The notes beneath the pieces were generated by a model. It saw only the letters and a list, made by a program, of their open reading frames with translations. It had not been told where the DNA came from and ran no database searches. DNA of 42,500 nt from Acanthamoeba sp. SK_2022b (lineage: Eukaryota; Discosea; Longamoebia; Acanthamoebidae): NCBI GenBank assembly GCA_027943245.1, contig JANDJZ010000359.1, positions 1-42,500 of the forward strand, read 5' to 3'. This document shows, piece by piece, positions 1-10,531 of the stretch (its first letter is position 1; each line of letters starts with the position of its first letter). Position numbers and translations under genes: made by a program.

Positions 1-429
1 GGAGGATTATGCGCCGGTGTGGGCCGTCACGCCAGCTCCAAGGCGATCCTTGCCACGCGCTCAGGGAGCAGCTCTCAATCCTGGTGCAGCGAACCGACAG
101 ATAGACAACATGCTCATCGATCATTAACACCACAGGCGCTTGTAGATCGTCCTGGGCAAGAACGCTTCGACTGAGAAAGCAAGCCATGACCACATCACCT
201 CAGAGGGTAACCTCCCACCAAGGTTAACCATGAGGCACATGTACAACCACAAACACATGCTTGGCGGAGGTGAGCTCTGCACACCAAAGTTACTACTAAC
301 TTGAAGCCCCCTTCCTCTCTTCACTGAGATGGTATGGAGGTAGCATGTACAGGCTGGTCAACGCAGGACAGAAAGGAAGACATGTCTCATCCCCTGAATA
401 GTAACATTTTTGTCAGACAGCTGACAAAA
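1..429. other. Stretch with no recognisable gene
   Basis: No exon-like reading frame with recognisable protein motifs was found on either strand. It lies downstream of the gag remnant on the minus strand and may be more decayed element sequence, but no zinc knuckle or protease motif could be read. Confidence 0.4.
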
Positions 430-1250
430 GAAATCAGTCAATGAAAACCAGATAATTGGGAAAACATTGAAGGTGGGGTACCTGAGATGCCACATGACTT
501 GAGATAGCTCCCAATGGTGCTTTGGGTGGCATTGAACTCACTAGGTAGGCCAGCCCATAGACGTGCAAGGAAGGTGTCATCACCAATGGGGCTGGTAGGT
601 GTGGATGCCCAGAGTCATAGCTGTTGTAGACACACAATGTAGTCCATCATGTGTTCATCACTCTCCTTGCAGGCAAGGTTGAATCACTGCAGGTTCACCT
701 GCAGGTTGAGCAACTTATTGTGGAAGCGGTCCTTGAGGGCATGCCAGAGCACATAGGGATTCAGCTTGCCCTTCATTACTGCCTGCACGTAGCTCTTGAG
801 GCCTTTGCTGACAGAGGCCAAGAGAAGTGCATGTGTGTGGGCAGCACCAATCTCAAGCTCACAGACACTCTCAAGGTGAGCCTTGATATTCTGGTGCACC
901 ATCTCCCTTCACAGAGCATAGAAGGTTGATAGTCACCATGAGGTCCATGACCTTGTCAGAGGCTTTCTTGATAATGGCGGTAGCTTTCTCACCCTCAATT
1001 GATGACACAGAGTCCTTCCCAGAGGAAGATGAGGGGGAGGAAGAAGAAACAGCAAAATTAAGAACCTCTGCAGGCAACAGTACTCCTTGGCACATTCTAT
1101 GGCTGGACCATAGTCAACCTCAGTGTACTCTCAAAGATGTTTCATGTTGAGGAGATTGAGAGTGTTTTGCTCCCATTCCTCCCAATTGTCTGCCTCAAGC
1201 TTGTCATAGACAGTTGTATCCTTGAGGGACATACTTGGCATAGAAACTCT
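430..1250 (-). pseudogene. Degenerate Ty1/copia-type gag (UBN2-like) remnant
   Basis: Read on the minus strand, this stretch resembles the gag polyprotein of Ty1/copia LTR retrotransposons. The opening (about 1240-1140) reads KLEADNWEEWEQNTLNLLNM, matching the usual 'x-G-x-N-Y-x-x-W-x-x-x-M' start of the UBN2 region. It is followed by an in-frame TGA near 1125. The next block (about 1010-910) has EKATAIIKKASDKVMDLMVT, and a third (about 780-690) has YVLWHALKDRFHNKLLNLQ, the conserved 'W..L...F' of the family. A fourth frame carries further gag-like sequence to about 435. The coding signal jumps frame at least twice and is cut by stops, so it is dead. No zinc knuckle, protease, integrase or reverse transcriptase is visible nearby, and no flanking LTRs were recognised. 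Assignment rests on motif spacing only. Confidence 0.6.
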
Positions 1251-1905
1251 TCAAGTCATTGATTTACAAGCAGGCTTGTGGGCCCATAACCAGTTGGAAG
1301 AGAAAGAAGATGTTTATTGAGGGTACCATAGAGGTACATAAAAGGAATGTGCACAGAGAGGCACAAAGGAAAATGAAGGGAGAAATGCTGAAGAGAGGAG
1401 TCACAACTGGACTCCAACAGAGAGGAACCGAAGGGCCTGGTAGCATTGGAAGTGGCCCACCAGCTGAGTTCATGTGTATGATTGGGTAGAAGTGAAGGTA
1501 GGAACAGCTTGTTGGTATTGTGAGGTGATGGTAAAAAGTGTTGAACTGGGGCTTGTCCAAGCAGTTTTGTCTCTGGCTGCAAAGCTCTGGTCCTGTTCCA
1601 TTGGAGCACAGAATGGCCACTCCAAAATCAGATCCCAATTCTCCCCCTTTTTTCACACACCTTCACCAGTGAGGGACCCCTCTTGGTTCCATTGGAGCAT
1701 CTGTTCCATATCTCCCAATTTTTTGTGCTATTCCTGGTCGACTCCACGCCAACACTACTGGTCGCCCTTACCAAAGATCGTAAGGCAGTTTCCTTTCTTG
1801 TGTCGTTCCGACGATATAACCATTTCCGTTCATGCTGAACATCGGAACCCAATTCCGAAGAGCAAGAAGGAAATGACAGATATCCTACGATTTCCACTAC
1901 CGCCG
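1251..1905. other. Intergenic stretch between gag remnant and armadillo gene
   Basis: No supported gene. It would hold the 5' region of the gag remnant and the 3' flank of the armadillo-like gene. A short motif, GTTCCATTGGAGCA, occurs twice in direct orientation (about 1595 and 1686), with no identifiable function. Minus-strand open frames here show no recognisable domain. Confidence 0.4.
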
Positions 1906-3713
1906 TCAGAGCGGCACGCCGAAGGTGAATCGTTCTCGCAGTTCTCGGGGCAGTGCACGCTCCACCTCCCCCTTTGAGACTTGGCTGTCTGCGCAGGCTC
2001 GGCGCAGACGGAAGGCGCACAGCTCCACGAGCGAGGGAGGATCCAAGCCGGACGGTCGCTTCGACGTCAGCGTAGACATCGTGGACTTGATGAGTTCCCG
2101 CAGCCGCTCGTCGCCTGTGTTCCACTGCACGGCGAGCAGCTCTCCCACCAAGCCCTCCTTCTTGAACAGCGGCTCGTGTGCGGCTGTTTAAGAGATCAGC
2201 TCTGCAACGCTGTTCAGGCGGTGAACCACGGAGAGGGAGGGACACACGTACGCGTTAGTGCCAAAGCGGCGTAGATCAAGCCGCACAGACGCCGCACGGG
2301 CGCGTGTTGCGACGCCATAAGCGCATTGAACGGCCGTATGAACTTCCAGAGCATGTGCACTTCGTCGTTAAACGCAGCGATGTCCTGTGAAGAAATCAAT
2401 ACAGGACAACTGTGGGCAAGAGAGTGCCTGCAAGGCCAATAAGGTACCTCTGGGGCTGTGTCGAGGTACTGCGTGATGTGGTCCAACACGCCCAGTCCCA
2501 GCAACTTCTCTTCGTGTTCGCCTGTACAACGCACGATCCGTTGGCCTGACGCAAGAGGCGGTTCAGAAAGGGAACGCGCAGGCGTACGATCAAGCGTGAG
2601 GAGAGCCAGAGTGACCACTGCGGTGTGCTGGAGAATTGTTCTGAATGGCATCATGGCGATGAGGCTTTGGGTGACGTCGCCCAAAGCCAGCTCGTGCCGC
2701 AATCGCGCTGAGAGGGGACAAAGTCAAGGCTAGCCGTGCGTTGGTCATGTTGTAAGGGAGAGAGCAAGGAGAGGGAGGCAACGCACGATCAAAGGAAAGC
2801 GACTGGAGGCAACCTACCAAGGCCAACGTGTCATCTGCGTCGACATCGCTGAGCTGCTTGGAGAGGATAGCAGGAACTTCCCATGCCAGTGTCTGATCCA
2901 GAACGCTGGCTGCGTTTCCGAAACGATGGCGACCCCAAGGTGAGGCTTGGGCGGCGGTTGGGCGCGCTACAAGAAGAGAGAGGCTTACGAAACTCGAGAT
3001 AGCACCACAGAAAACCTAGCGCCGAGCAGATGATCTGCTGATTGGTTGAAGACCGGAGTTTCTCTACGATGGCGTGCAGGGCGCCCAGTTCGATCGCCAC
3101 GAGCGAGACCTCTTCTGCAGGTGTTGTGTGTGTGCGTGTGGACAGATGCAGGCAGCGGTTGCGTGCTTGGAAAGAGCAAGGCGCGCGGTGAGAGTACCTG
3201 TGGCAGACAGGCCCCAGAGGCAATCGATTGCGCGGCTCACCACGTGGTATGAGTACTTGTCATCGACGAGGTCGATTAGCAGCTCCATCGCTCCCTCGCA
3301 CTTGGCAAAGCATCGTGCATTGGCCACTACCGTTGGTTGGTTGGTTGGTTGGAGGTGAGCAACCACTCCCACCAGAGTGCTACGTGGTGAGAGTACTCTT
3401 GGCTGGGGCTCCCCATGGCGAAAACAGCTTGGCCAGCCTGCGTCGCAGGTGCTACTGTTATAACAGTTCAGCAACGAATGCAAAAGAAAGGACGTATCGG
3501 GTGGAACAAGTACCGAGCAAGGGCGGTGCACAGTGCGGTGTGGGCGCGGAAGAGGGTGGTGTCAGTGTAGGGGGTAGCACGAAGGGCTGCAAGAGCGGCG
3601 TCCAGGGCCGTGCGCTCGACGAGACTCTCGTCTCCCACCTGAAGCCTTTTTCTTGTGGCGCTTTTCAATGGCTTCTTCTTTTGTCTGGCGTCAGCCTCGC
3701 CCTTCTGGTCCAT
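1906..3713 (-). CDS. Armadillo/HEAT-like helical repeat protein
   Basis: Nine exons join in phase into a 398-residue protein: 3514..3713, 3397..3437, 3198..3326, 2989..3114, 2814..2909, 2588..2707, 2448..2521, 2252..2384 and 1906..2183. The product starts MDQKGEADARQKKK. After a basic N-terminus it is a chain of amphipathic helices typical of armadillo/HEAT solenoids, for example GAMELLIDLVDD, SRAIDCLWGLSAT, GALHAIVEKLRSS, SALGFLWCYLEF, VPAILSKQLSDV and GLGVLDHITQYLD. Such folds are protein-binding scaffolds; the partner cannot be inferred. There is no signal peptide or membrane segment. Family-level orthology was not recognised. The start is the first ATG of the first exon and lies 111 bp from the divergent gene at 3825, so the two may share a promoter. 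The last intron (2184..2251) removes an in-frame TAA, which supports the model. Confidence 0.75.
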
Positions 3714-3824
3714 GCTTCAGTCTATGGCGGATGTTGTATTTTTTTATCATTTTAAGAGAAAAAGAACAAAAAAATCAAGACGAAAACGAAACAAAACATT
3801 TGTCCAGCAAGAAAGCACGCGAAG
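3714..3824. promoter_or_regulatory. Short divergent promoter region
   Basis: These 111 bp separate the start codons of the armadillo-like gene (-) and the small membrane protein (+). The half nearest the plus-strand gene is strongly A-rich. No individual site could be assigned. Confidence 0.45.
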
Positions 3825-4187
3825 ATGTTGATGGTGCCGCCCGCAGACGAGCGGCAGAGGCGAGTCTTCTATGGCGTGTTCGGCATGCTAATGTTCGTCC
3901 TTGTCCTCATGTTCCTCTCACAAGGACGCCGAACAGGACGCAACCATCCCGAAGATCTCGATCTTTCGTTCAAATACGACGAGAAGGAGAAGGCGCTCAC
4001 TCTTCACCTCTTCAAATCACCTGAAGAAGGGGAGGATCTCAAGAAGGACTTCGCCTCGCGACGAAGTGAAGATGCAGAGTGGGAGGATGCAACTGGCGGG
4101 CAACCAACTCGGATGGAAAAGAGCGGAAGGAAAGGGACGCTGGCCAAGGGTCTCTTCAAACGCCTCTCTTCTACGAGCCGTGTGTAA
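3825..4187 (+). CDS. Small single-pass membrane protein, function unknown
   Basis: An intronless 120-residue frame starts MLMVPPADERQRRVFYG. One hydrophobic segment (about residues 16-32, GVFGMLMFVLVLMFLS) follows a short charged N-terminus and is followed by RRTGR, so the protein is probably a signal-anchor or tail-type single-pass membrane protein. The remaining 85 or so residues are hydrophilic, with acidic (EEGEDLKKD) and basic (KSGRKGTLAKGLFKRL) patches. No known domain was recognised. The ATG follows an A-rich leader. The small size and absence of introns leave some doubt, but the well-placed hydrophobic segment and upstream spacing support a real gene. Confidence 0.6.
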   Translation: MLMVPPADERQRRVFYGVFGMLMFVLVLMFLSQGRRTGRNHPEDLDLSFKYDEKEKALTLHLFKSPEEGEDLKKDFASRRSEDAEWEDATGGQPTRMEKSGRKGTLAKGLFKRLSSTSRV

Positions 4188-4311
4188 GGAGCCGATGAGG
4201 ATTTCGATGATGAACAGATGTACATAATTTCACGTTCATTTCGCGCAGAAAGATGGGAGTATCTCTTAGCTGAAGCAAACAAGAAACTGTCCTCCTCCTC
4301 TCGCCTCGCTC

Positions 4312-5493
4312 ATGGAAGCAGCTGCAGTCATGGAAACAATTGAAGTGGCTTTGGGGGAGGTTGCAACTATATCCGTAGCGGTCGATGACAGCATTTCCGC
4401 GTCAATCGAAATCGATGGTCCAGACTCTGCCACAACAGCAGAGATCACGCTTCACCTTGATGAGACGGCAGGTGTAGAGGTTGACGTGCACGTGAGCACA
4501 GCACGACTCGAATCCCTCTACGCTCGTTTCAAAGAGTCAACATTCCGCTTCGACTTTGGCGATGAGGCCAACCTGGCCACCCTCGCCGCCATCCCACTTG
4601 TGCAGCGCCACATGCAGTCTAAATCTACCTTTACCGAACACGAGCTCTTCAGCATCATCTTCCGCTTCAATCGACCCTACCCATCCGCTCACGAGGAACT
4701 GCAGAGCGTCATCGCAAGACGATTCATAGACGCCGAGATTCTGGAGATCGCCACCGACCTCGTTCTTCGATGTGTCCTGCGCACTCGCTACCGCGAAGCG
4801 CGGGTCATGTTGAGCCACGTATGCGGCGGCCCACACAACGCGCCCGACCTGCGCTTCTTCCTCGCCCACGACCACTTCATCGTCCTACCGCGCCAGCAGT
4901 GCGACGCCACCACCGCCGCCACTACCATCAACCTCGTGGGCCAGCCCGCCTCGCTCGACCACGACGAGGAGGACGAGGGCGACGATGAGGGCGATGCCGC
5001 CGCCGACGGCGCCAACCCATGGGTGCTGCTGCGCGCCAACGTCAAGCACGTGATCACGGACAAGGCGAGCGTGGTGGCGGCACTCCGGGTCATCCTGGGC
5101 GAAGCGCGCGACCAGCGGCTCACGCTCCTCGTGCTGCGGCAGCGGTTCGAGCGTGACTGCGGCGTGCCCTTTGGCTGCGCGGGCTGCGGGTCGCTCACCT
5201 CCTTCCTCAAGAAGCAGCGCGCCGTCTTCCACGTCGTCGAGGCCCGCAAGAAGAAGAACCTCAAGTCCACCGTCACCCTCATCTCCTCCTCGTCGTCGTC
5301 TGGCCATCTCCATCGACAACCGCCGCCGCCGCAGCGTGGGCGAGGGCGAGGTCTCGGGGCAGGCCGGGGAGCGACGCCAGGAGGCGATGTCCAGCCCGGA
5401 CACAAGCGACGAGGACACGAGGAGGGTCGTGGCCGAGGAAGGGGAAGGGGAGGGGGAGGCCCGCATCAGCATCGAGCCGCGGAAACAAAGTGA
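4312..5493 (+). CDS. LOTUS/OST-HTH-like protein with RGG-rich tail (tentative)
   Basis: A 393-residue open frame starts at ATG 4312. The N-terminal 70 residues are acidic and Ala/Thr-rich. The middle (about 75-205) is a helical region of unknown family. After an acidic linker (DHDEEDEGDDEGD) comes about residues 250-310, with VVAALRVILGEARDQRLTLL, FERDCGVPFG and SLTSFLKKQRAVFHV. This has the helix pattern and closing 'L..FL.....F.V' of LOTUS/OST-HTH domains, which bind RNA helicases or RNA. The tail is Gly/Arg-rich (RGRGRGLGAGRG). In the next frame over (about 5300-5530) the same DNA encodes an acidic, Ser-rich tail (MSSPDTSDEDTRRV, GEGEGEARISIEPRK), so a splice or sequencing shift near 5290 could change the C-terminus. 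The LOTUS assignment is inference from pattern only. Confidence 0.6.
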   Translation: MEAAAVMETIEVALGEVATISVAVDDSISASIEIDGPDSATTAEITLHLDETAGVEVDVHVSTARLESLYARFKESTFRFDFGDEANLATLAAIPLVQRHMQSKSTFTEHELFSIIFRFNRPYPSAHEELQSVIARRFIDAEILEIATDLVLRCVLRTRYREARVMLSHVCGGPHNAPDLRFFLAHDHFIVLPRQQCDATTAATTINLVGQPASLDHDEEDEGDDEGDAAADGANPWVLLRANVKHVITDKASVVAALRVILGEARDQRLTLLVLRQRFERDCGVPFGCAGCGSLTSFLKKQRAVFHVVEARKKKNLKSTVTLISSSSSSGHLHRQPPPPQRGRGRGLGAGRGATPGGDVQPGHKRRGHEEGRGRGRGRGGGGPHQHRAAETK

Positions 5494-5601
5494 GGGGCCC
5501 CTCTGGCACGCCCCTGTCTGTGTACAGAAAACGTAAACTGACGAGAGCTCAACAACGCCGAGCAGTGGGGGGGGGGGCACGGAGGGAGGTAGTTGTTCAA
5601 T

Positions 5602-7767
5602 TCATTTGACGACTTTGTAGGTGGGACAAGCCTGATCGCAGGCAGACCTGTGTTTGGCCCAATCATCTCGCTGGCAGGTCTGTTCAGAACGACCGAGATA
5701 AACGCGCGCGTGTAAGCAACTCCGGAGGCGAGGATTCGGGGAGAGAAGGGAGAGGGGGGGGGGCAATGCGTACGCGACTGCAGTAGACGACGGACTGGCA
5801 GCGTGAGCACTGGAGAGGCTTGAGCAGCGTTCGCTTGCAGCTCCAGCAGCGGTACAGATGCATCCCAAAGAACGCATCGATGTTGCCTGTGTGCGACAGC
5901 CAGCCAACCAACGGAAGAAGAGGCCGACGATGTCAGTTTCCATCGTGCTCAGCCAAAGCCTGACAAGAGAGGGGGGGGGGGTGATCGTCTTTCGGAACGA
6001 ACCGCTACCAGATGAAGAGGCCGCTTCTTCTCCGTTGTTGCCCGTGGCGCCAGACTTGTCCGCGATGGCCTTGCCCTTGGTACCGCGCTCTCTAGCATGG
6101 ATTTTCTCCAAGTCGTCACCGGTGTCCTCTGTGTATGACGACCACAACAATGACGACCAGAAAAAGGAGTGACACGTGTCAGCAGCAGCGACGACGACGA
6201 CGACTATAAATGCGACGGAGAGGGGAGGAGGGCTTTCGCGACCTTTTCGGATGTCGGTGATGAAGTAGCCGATGCGCCTGCCGAGATGTCGCATGTTGAG
6301 GAACTGCTGCTGGATGGTCTGGGAGGACTGGTCAAACAGCTCCCGCCACTCGGGATGAACGGCGGTCTGCTGCGGCGTGACGACCATCACGTTCAGCTTG
6401 CCGTCCACGTCGGTCCAGAATCGGTGGTAGCGCCCGACTTGAATGAAGTTGCACACGTTGTGCACAAACTCGTCGTACAGCGTCTGGAACAAAGACGCAA
6501 AGTAGTAGTCCACCAACTCGAACAGACCTTTGCCCTGCACAGCAAACCCACGACGCGTGGTGACATCAGACCCGGCCTTGTGATGGTGGCGGGGGGAGGG
6601 GGAGTACCTCGATCACGATGGCGCCAGAGTTGTTGTTTCCCAGCAAGAGCGTGTTGGTCCACTTCAGAGCCAACACGTCCTTTCGGTCAAGCGACTCGGT
6701 GCACTGGAACGGATCGCGGGGAGGGAGATTGGGGGAGGAAGAGAGAGGGAGAGAGAGGGTCAGCCCGACGGCGGCCAAGCACAAGGAGCGGGTGGGGGCA
6801 TGGGCGACGACGCGACGCAATTACCTGATACCAGCAGATCTTCTTCGTTTGCTTGTCGGCCGGCTCATCGCCCTTGGGCCGCTTGGACGACAGCTTGACC
6901 ATTTGGATGCCGATGCCGTTGAGCGAGGGTTTGCCGTAGTTCTCCCTTCGTAAGAGAATCAGCAGCTTGCCGCCTTCCTTGGTCGAAAACTGGATGTCCA
7001 AAATGTAGTTCTTGGGTGTATGCGAGTCCTGTAATCAAGAATTAATCAATTAATCAATTAAAGAAATAAATAAATAATTGTTTGGAAAAAGAGAGCGAGA
7101 GAGAGAGGCTCACCTCCAACCACACGCTGTCGCGGATCTTTGGGTAGAGCAACCGTGGATACCACTCGAATTGGATGGTTTCCTTCTCCTTGCGATTGGC
7201 GATGATCGTCCACAGGCAATACTCGCCCGTGCCTTCGTCGTTCCACGTCACAAAGTGGAACGGCTTCGGGTTGACCTGCGCAGCTCCTGAGCCATCCAGC
7301 GCACATGCGGAGGTCAGCCCCGTACAGAGGCAGAGAGAGCCACGGGGATCGGAGACGGGAGAGGCGGCCGCACCTGGCGCGGCGGGGGTCGCTGGCGCGG
7401 TCGAACGGATGTTGTTGGATGAGCTGATGTGCGCCATCTTCAGTGGTTGGTCGAAAGCGCCCGTGGCCGGGCCGATGATGGCCAGCGGCCCCACGACGCG
7501 AGGGTCGAAGGAGATCTTCTTCATCGTCACCTGAGAAAGCCGGGCCAGAGACGGGTCAGTCGAGCGCCGCCAAGCGCTGAGCCGAGCTGTGTGAGGCTCG
7601 CACCATGTCGCTCTCGGCGGCAGCTGCGTCAAAAGCAAACGAGGAGGCGATGTCGATGGTGCCGTTGCCCTGCGTGGCTTCGGTCGTGGCCCGAGCCTGG
7701 GCAGCAGCTGCAGACGCCAAGGGCAGAGGAGAGAGACGACTAGGGAGATCAGACCTGGGGGAAAGCT

Positions 7768-7798
<31 letters not shown>

Positions 7799-8873
7799 AC
7801 CACCACCACCACCACCACCACCACCACCACCACCACCACCACCACCACCGACAGCAGCAGCTTGGCCGACCGCACGCGCGCACGGTAGAGATTGGGGAGG
7901 GAAGACGCACCAGCAGAGCTGCTGGCGTGCTGGTTTCTCACTCGGCCCAGAACAAAGTTGAGGTTGAGGAGGAAGATGAAGCACGGGTAGCGGCTGGGAA
8001 TGGTGACCAAGCTCTTCGAGTCGGGCGAAAAGCAGGCGTCGAGGAAGGTGAAGCTCATGTCGTAGAAGATGAGGCGGAAGTAGGGCGGCGTGTCCTCCAT
8101 GATCTGGTAACTGCATGAGACCACATTGGACGATGGCGCATGAGTTGACCGTGCGTAGCGAGAGAAAGTGTGTGTGTGTGGTGTGTGTGTGTGTGTGCGT
8201 GTGTGGAGCAGGTGGGGAAAGGTGAAGGCGGGACGCGTACACGAGCAGGCTGTTCTGGCCCTTGTGCAGCGCGCCGTGCATGAGGAGAAGGCGCTTGTTG
8301 GGGCTGAGAAGGATCTTCCTGGGCGGCTGCCGCGCCACATCGCTGCTGCCTCCGCGTCCTCCCGCCTTTCCGGCGCCTTTGCCGCCCGAAGAGGAGGACG
8401 AAGAGGAGCCGCCGGCAGCGGCCTTGCCGGCGTGCGGGAAGGCAAAGGTGAAGACCTTGAACTCGGGGCTCAAATTGAGCGCCACATCGTACACGAAATA
8501 CTTGTCAGGGTTCCCTCGGGCGCCCTTGGACGCATCCGAGCGCGCCTCTGTCCAATCAAACGCACAATGGATAGTAGCGCGAGGTATCAGTGAATAATCG
8601 CCCGTCCAATCATTCGTGCGCGTCGCTCGGGTAGTGATGAGATGGAGGGCTGTGCGAATTACCAGCTTGCCTGACGAATTTGCGGCCAGACTGTTCGAGG
8701 GTGATCATTTTCGCTGAGTTGGGCGAATCGCCCTTCGTTTTATCATTCAGAGGGTAGAAATAGGCCTCTCCATTCGCGAAGACGAGGAACAGCACGCCCT
8801 GGATGCTGCCCCCAAAGCGAATGTAGGGCAGATGTTCGAACAACAGCGTCTTGCCTTTACCGCTTGTACTCAT
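5602..8873 (-). CDS. Large protein with C-terminal MYND zinc finger
   Basis: This multi-exon gene starts MSTSGKGKTLLFEHLPYIRF (ATG at 8873) and ends ...CPTYKVVK with stop at 5602. Recognisable exon blocks in order are about 8870-8660, 8550-8240, 8110-7950, 7705-7605, 7530-7110, 7030-6830, 6700-6240, 6160-5890, 5774..5886 and 5602..5679. The N-terminal two thirds contain repeated beta-strand-like units (GVLFLVFANGEAYFYPLN, NKRLLLMHGAL, FLDACFSPDSKSLVTIPS, NEGTGEYCLWTII), suggesting a WD40-like propeller. The C-terminus is a clear MYND finger: CWSCKRTLLKPLQCSRCQ, VVYCSR, then after the last intron TCQRDDWAKHRSAC. MYND fingers bind proline-rich partners. A Ser/Gly-rich stretch lies near residues 130-150. 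A long trinucleotide repeat falls in one intron. Central splice sites were not all resolved, so exact length is open. The substrate and pathway are unknown. Confidence 0.75.
7769..7850. repeat. Compound trinucleotide repeat (CCG)n(CCA)n
   Basis: About nine CCG/GCC units run directly into more than twenty CCA/CAC units on the plus strand. The tract lies in an intron of the minus-strand MYND-finger gene, between exons ending in NLNFVLGR and starting AAQARATTEATQG. It creates long spurious polyproline, polyglycine and polyvaline frames. Confidence 0.9.
8168..8205. repeat. Interrupted (GT)n microsatellite
   Basis: A run of GT dinucleotides with two interruptions lies inside an intron of the minus-strand MYND-finger gene, so it reads (CA)n in the transcript. 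Confidence 0.85.
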
Positions 8874-9211
8874 CTTCAAGCGATCCTCGCAATCCTTGCT
8901 CTTCTCTGTTCTCCAATTCTCAGTTGCCCAGGCTGATGGCCACCCGATTGTGATTAATCGTTTTTTGCGTGCCTCCGATCCCGGAAATTACATGCTTTCA
9001 TTTTCTTCCTGTATTGATTTTTAGGGGCATGATTTCTTGGTTGGGTCGATAGTTTCCTTGTTGTTTCGTCGATCTTCGTTAATTCTCAGCTGCAAGTAGA
9101 GAATCTTCCCTCTGGCTGCTCGTCTTCACAGATTGTGTGCAGCGTAGATTCTCGTGCTCTAACGTAAGCGTACGCCCTCATTCTTCATTCCTACACGAAA
9201 TCAGCGCGAAG
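8874..9211. promoter_or_regulatory. Divergent promoter region, MYND gene and eIF3g
   Basis: These 338 bp separate the start codons of two head-to-head genes. The region is AT-richer than the flanking exons. No TATA box or other site can be assigned with confidence; an upstream in-frame start at 9137 was considered but the ATG at 9212 fits the eIF3g N-terminus. Confidence 0.45.
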
Positions 9212-10433
9212 ATGGACAAGCAAGACTGGGGAGATATCGAGGAGGCGGAGACCGACATGACCGGAACCAAGGTCTTCGAGACACAGCCTGATGAGAATGG
9301 CGTGCGACTTAAGACCGTGATCGAGTACTCGACCAATTCCGAGGGCAAGACGGTGAAGACGACCAGGAACTACAAGGTCTACAAGAAGGTCACCCGCATT
9401 AACAAGCGGGCCCAGGAGAGGAAGAATTGGAGGAAGTTCGGCGATTGCAGGCCAGGCGAGCAGGGTATCACCATTGTCTCCAACGATAAGATTAACATCG
9501 AGACGCCCGGCAAGAAGAAGAAGGATAAGGAAGAGGAAGCGCTCAAGGCCTCCGAGATGGCCGAGGCTGGTATCAAGGAGACGTGGAAGACCCGCGCTCA
9601 GCGCCTCGGCGCCGACAGCTGGGACACCATCACTAAGAACGCTGCGCCCAGTGCTGAGGGTACGATTTTCTCCCTGCATTTTGAATTGCAATTCCTGCTG
9701 CGCAAAATCTTCTTTAAATTTTAACAATTGTTGCACAACGCGAAGCGCAATCCTTGCACATTGCAAGTGCTGCCCACAGCTAATTGAATCTTCATCATCT
9801 TCATTTTGCAGTTGCGGCTGATACGCCGAGCAACGTGTACGTGCCGCGCTCGCTGAGGGGTCCTGGCGGCGGTCCTGGCGGACGAAGCGACAGAGGTATG
9901 CGTGCAAGCCCACCCCTGCCTGTCTTTTTGCTCTCTTCTGACCCTGCCTTCCACTCCCTTCGTTATGCATCGTCCAGATGACTCCACCACGGTGAGGGTG
10001 ACCAACTTGTCGGAGGACACCCGCGAGGATGACCTCAGGGAGCTCTGCAGGCGGTTCGGCCCCATCCAGCGCGTCTTCTTGGCCAAGGACAGGCACAGCG
10101 GTCTTTCCCGAGGCTTCGCCTTCGTCACCTTCGTCTACAGGTGCGCATTGTGAACGGTTCACCAGTTGCTGTGCTTGTGCGAATGTGCGCTCATTCTTCT
10201 CTCGCTTTGCGTTGGTTGCTGCCTGCGCAGGGAGGACGGTGCCAAGGCCATCGAGGCTCTCAACGGTTTTGGTTACGATCACTTGGTGCTCGCCGTCGAG
10301 TGGGCCAAGTGCGTTCCTCCCCCCGAAACACACAACTCTTTCCCTTCCCGCCCGCTCATGATCTCTGTTTGCTCTGGCTCATGCTCTCTGTTTGCTTCAC
10401 GCGACGTGTAGGCCCTCCGGTCCCGGCTTCTAA
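9212..10433 (+). CDS. EIF3G: Translation initiation factor eIF3 subunit G
   Basis: Five exons (9212..9659, 9812..9895, 9978..10140, 10231..10308, 10412..10433) give 264 residues. eIF3g is the RRM-containing subunit of the eIF3 complex on the 40S ribosome. The N-terminus ([15 protein letters not shown], then [20 protein letters not shown] and [10 protein letters not shown]) matches the conserved eIF3g domain. Residues about 185-260 form an RRM, with RNP2 RVTNLS and RNP1 SRGFAFVTF, then [21 protein letters not shown] at the end as in other eIF3g proteins. A Gly/Arg linker ([11 protein letters not shown]) precedes it. The CCHC zinc knuckle usual between these two parts is not seen; the region is Lys/Glu-rich instead. 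The start at MDKQDWG is chosen over an upstream ATG because the family begins here. Confidence 0.95.
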
Positions 10434-10531
10434 GCTCGGCCGCTCGAGCGCCAGCCCCCGCTCGTCTCGCTGTTGGGGAGCACAAACGAAATTCTACAAA
10501 TATAAAATCCTTTTTTACCTATGCCCTAAGG

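Noticed and set aside
2967..2989. 22-nt intron in the armadillo gene (GTAAGC...GTAG)
   Set aside because: It is in phase, but a normal-length intron ending at 2910 is also in phase and gives a cleaner helical repeat.
7054..8445. Long minus-strand frame with a polyvaline run
   Set aside because: It reads through several introns of the MYND gene. The polyvaline comes from the intronic (CCA)n repeat.
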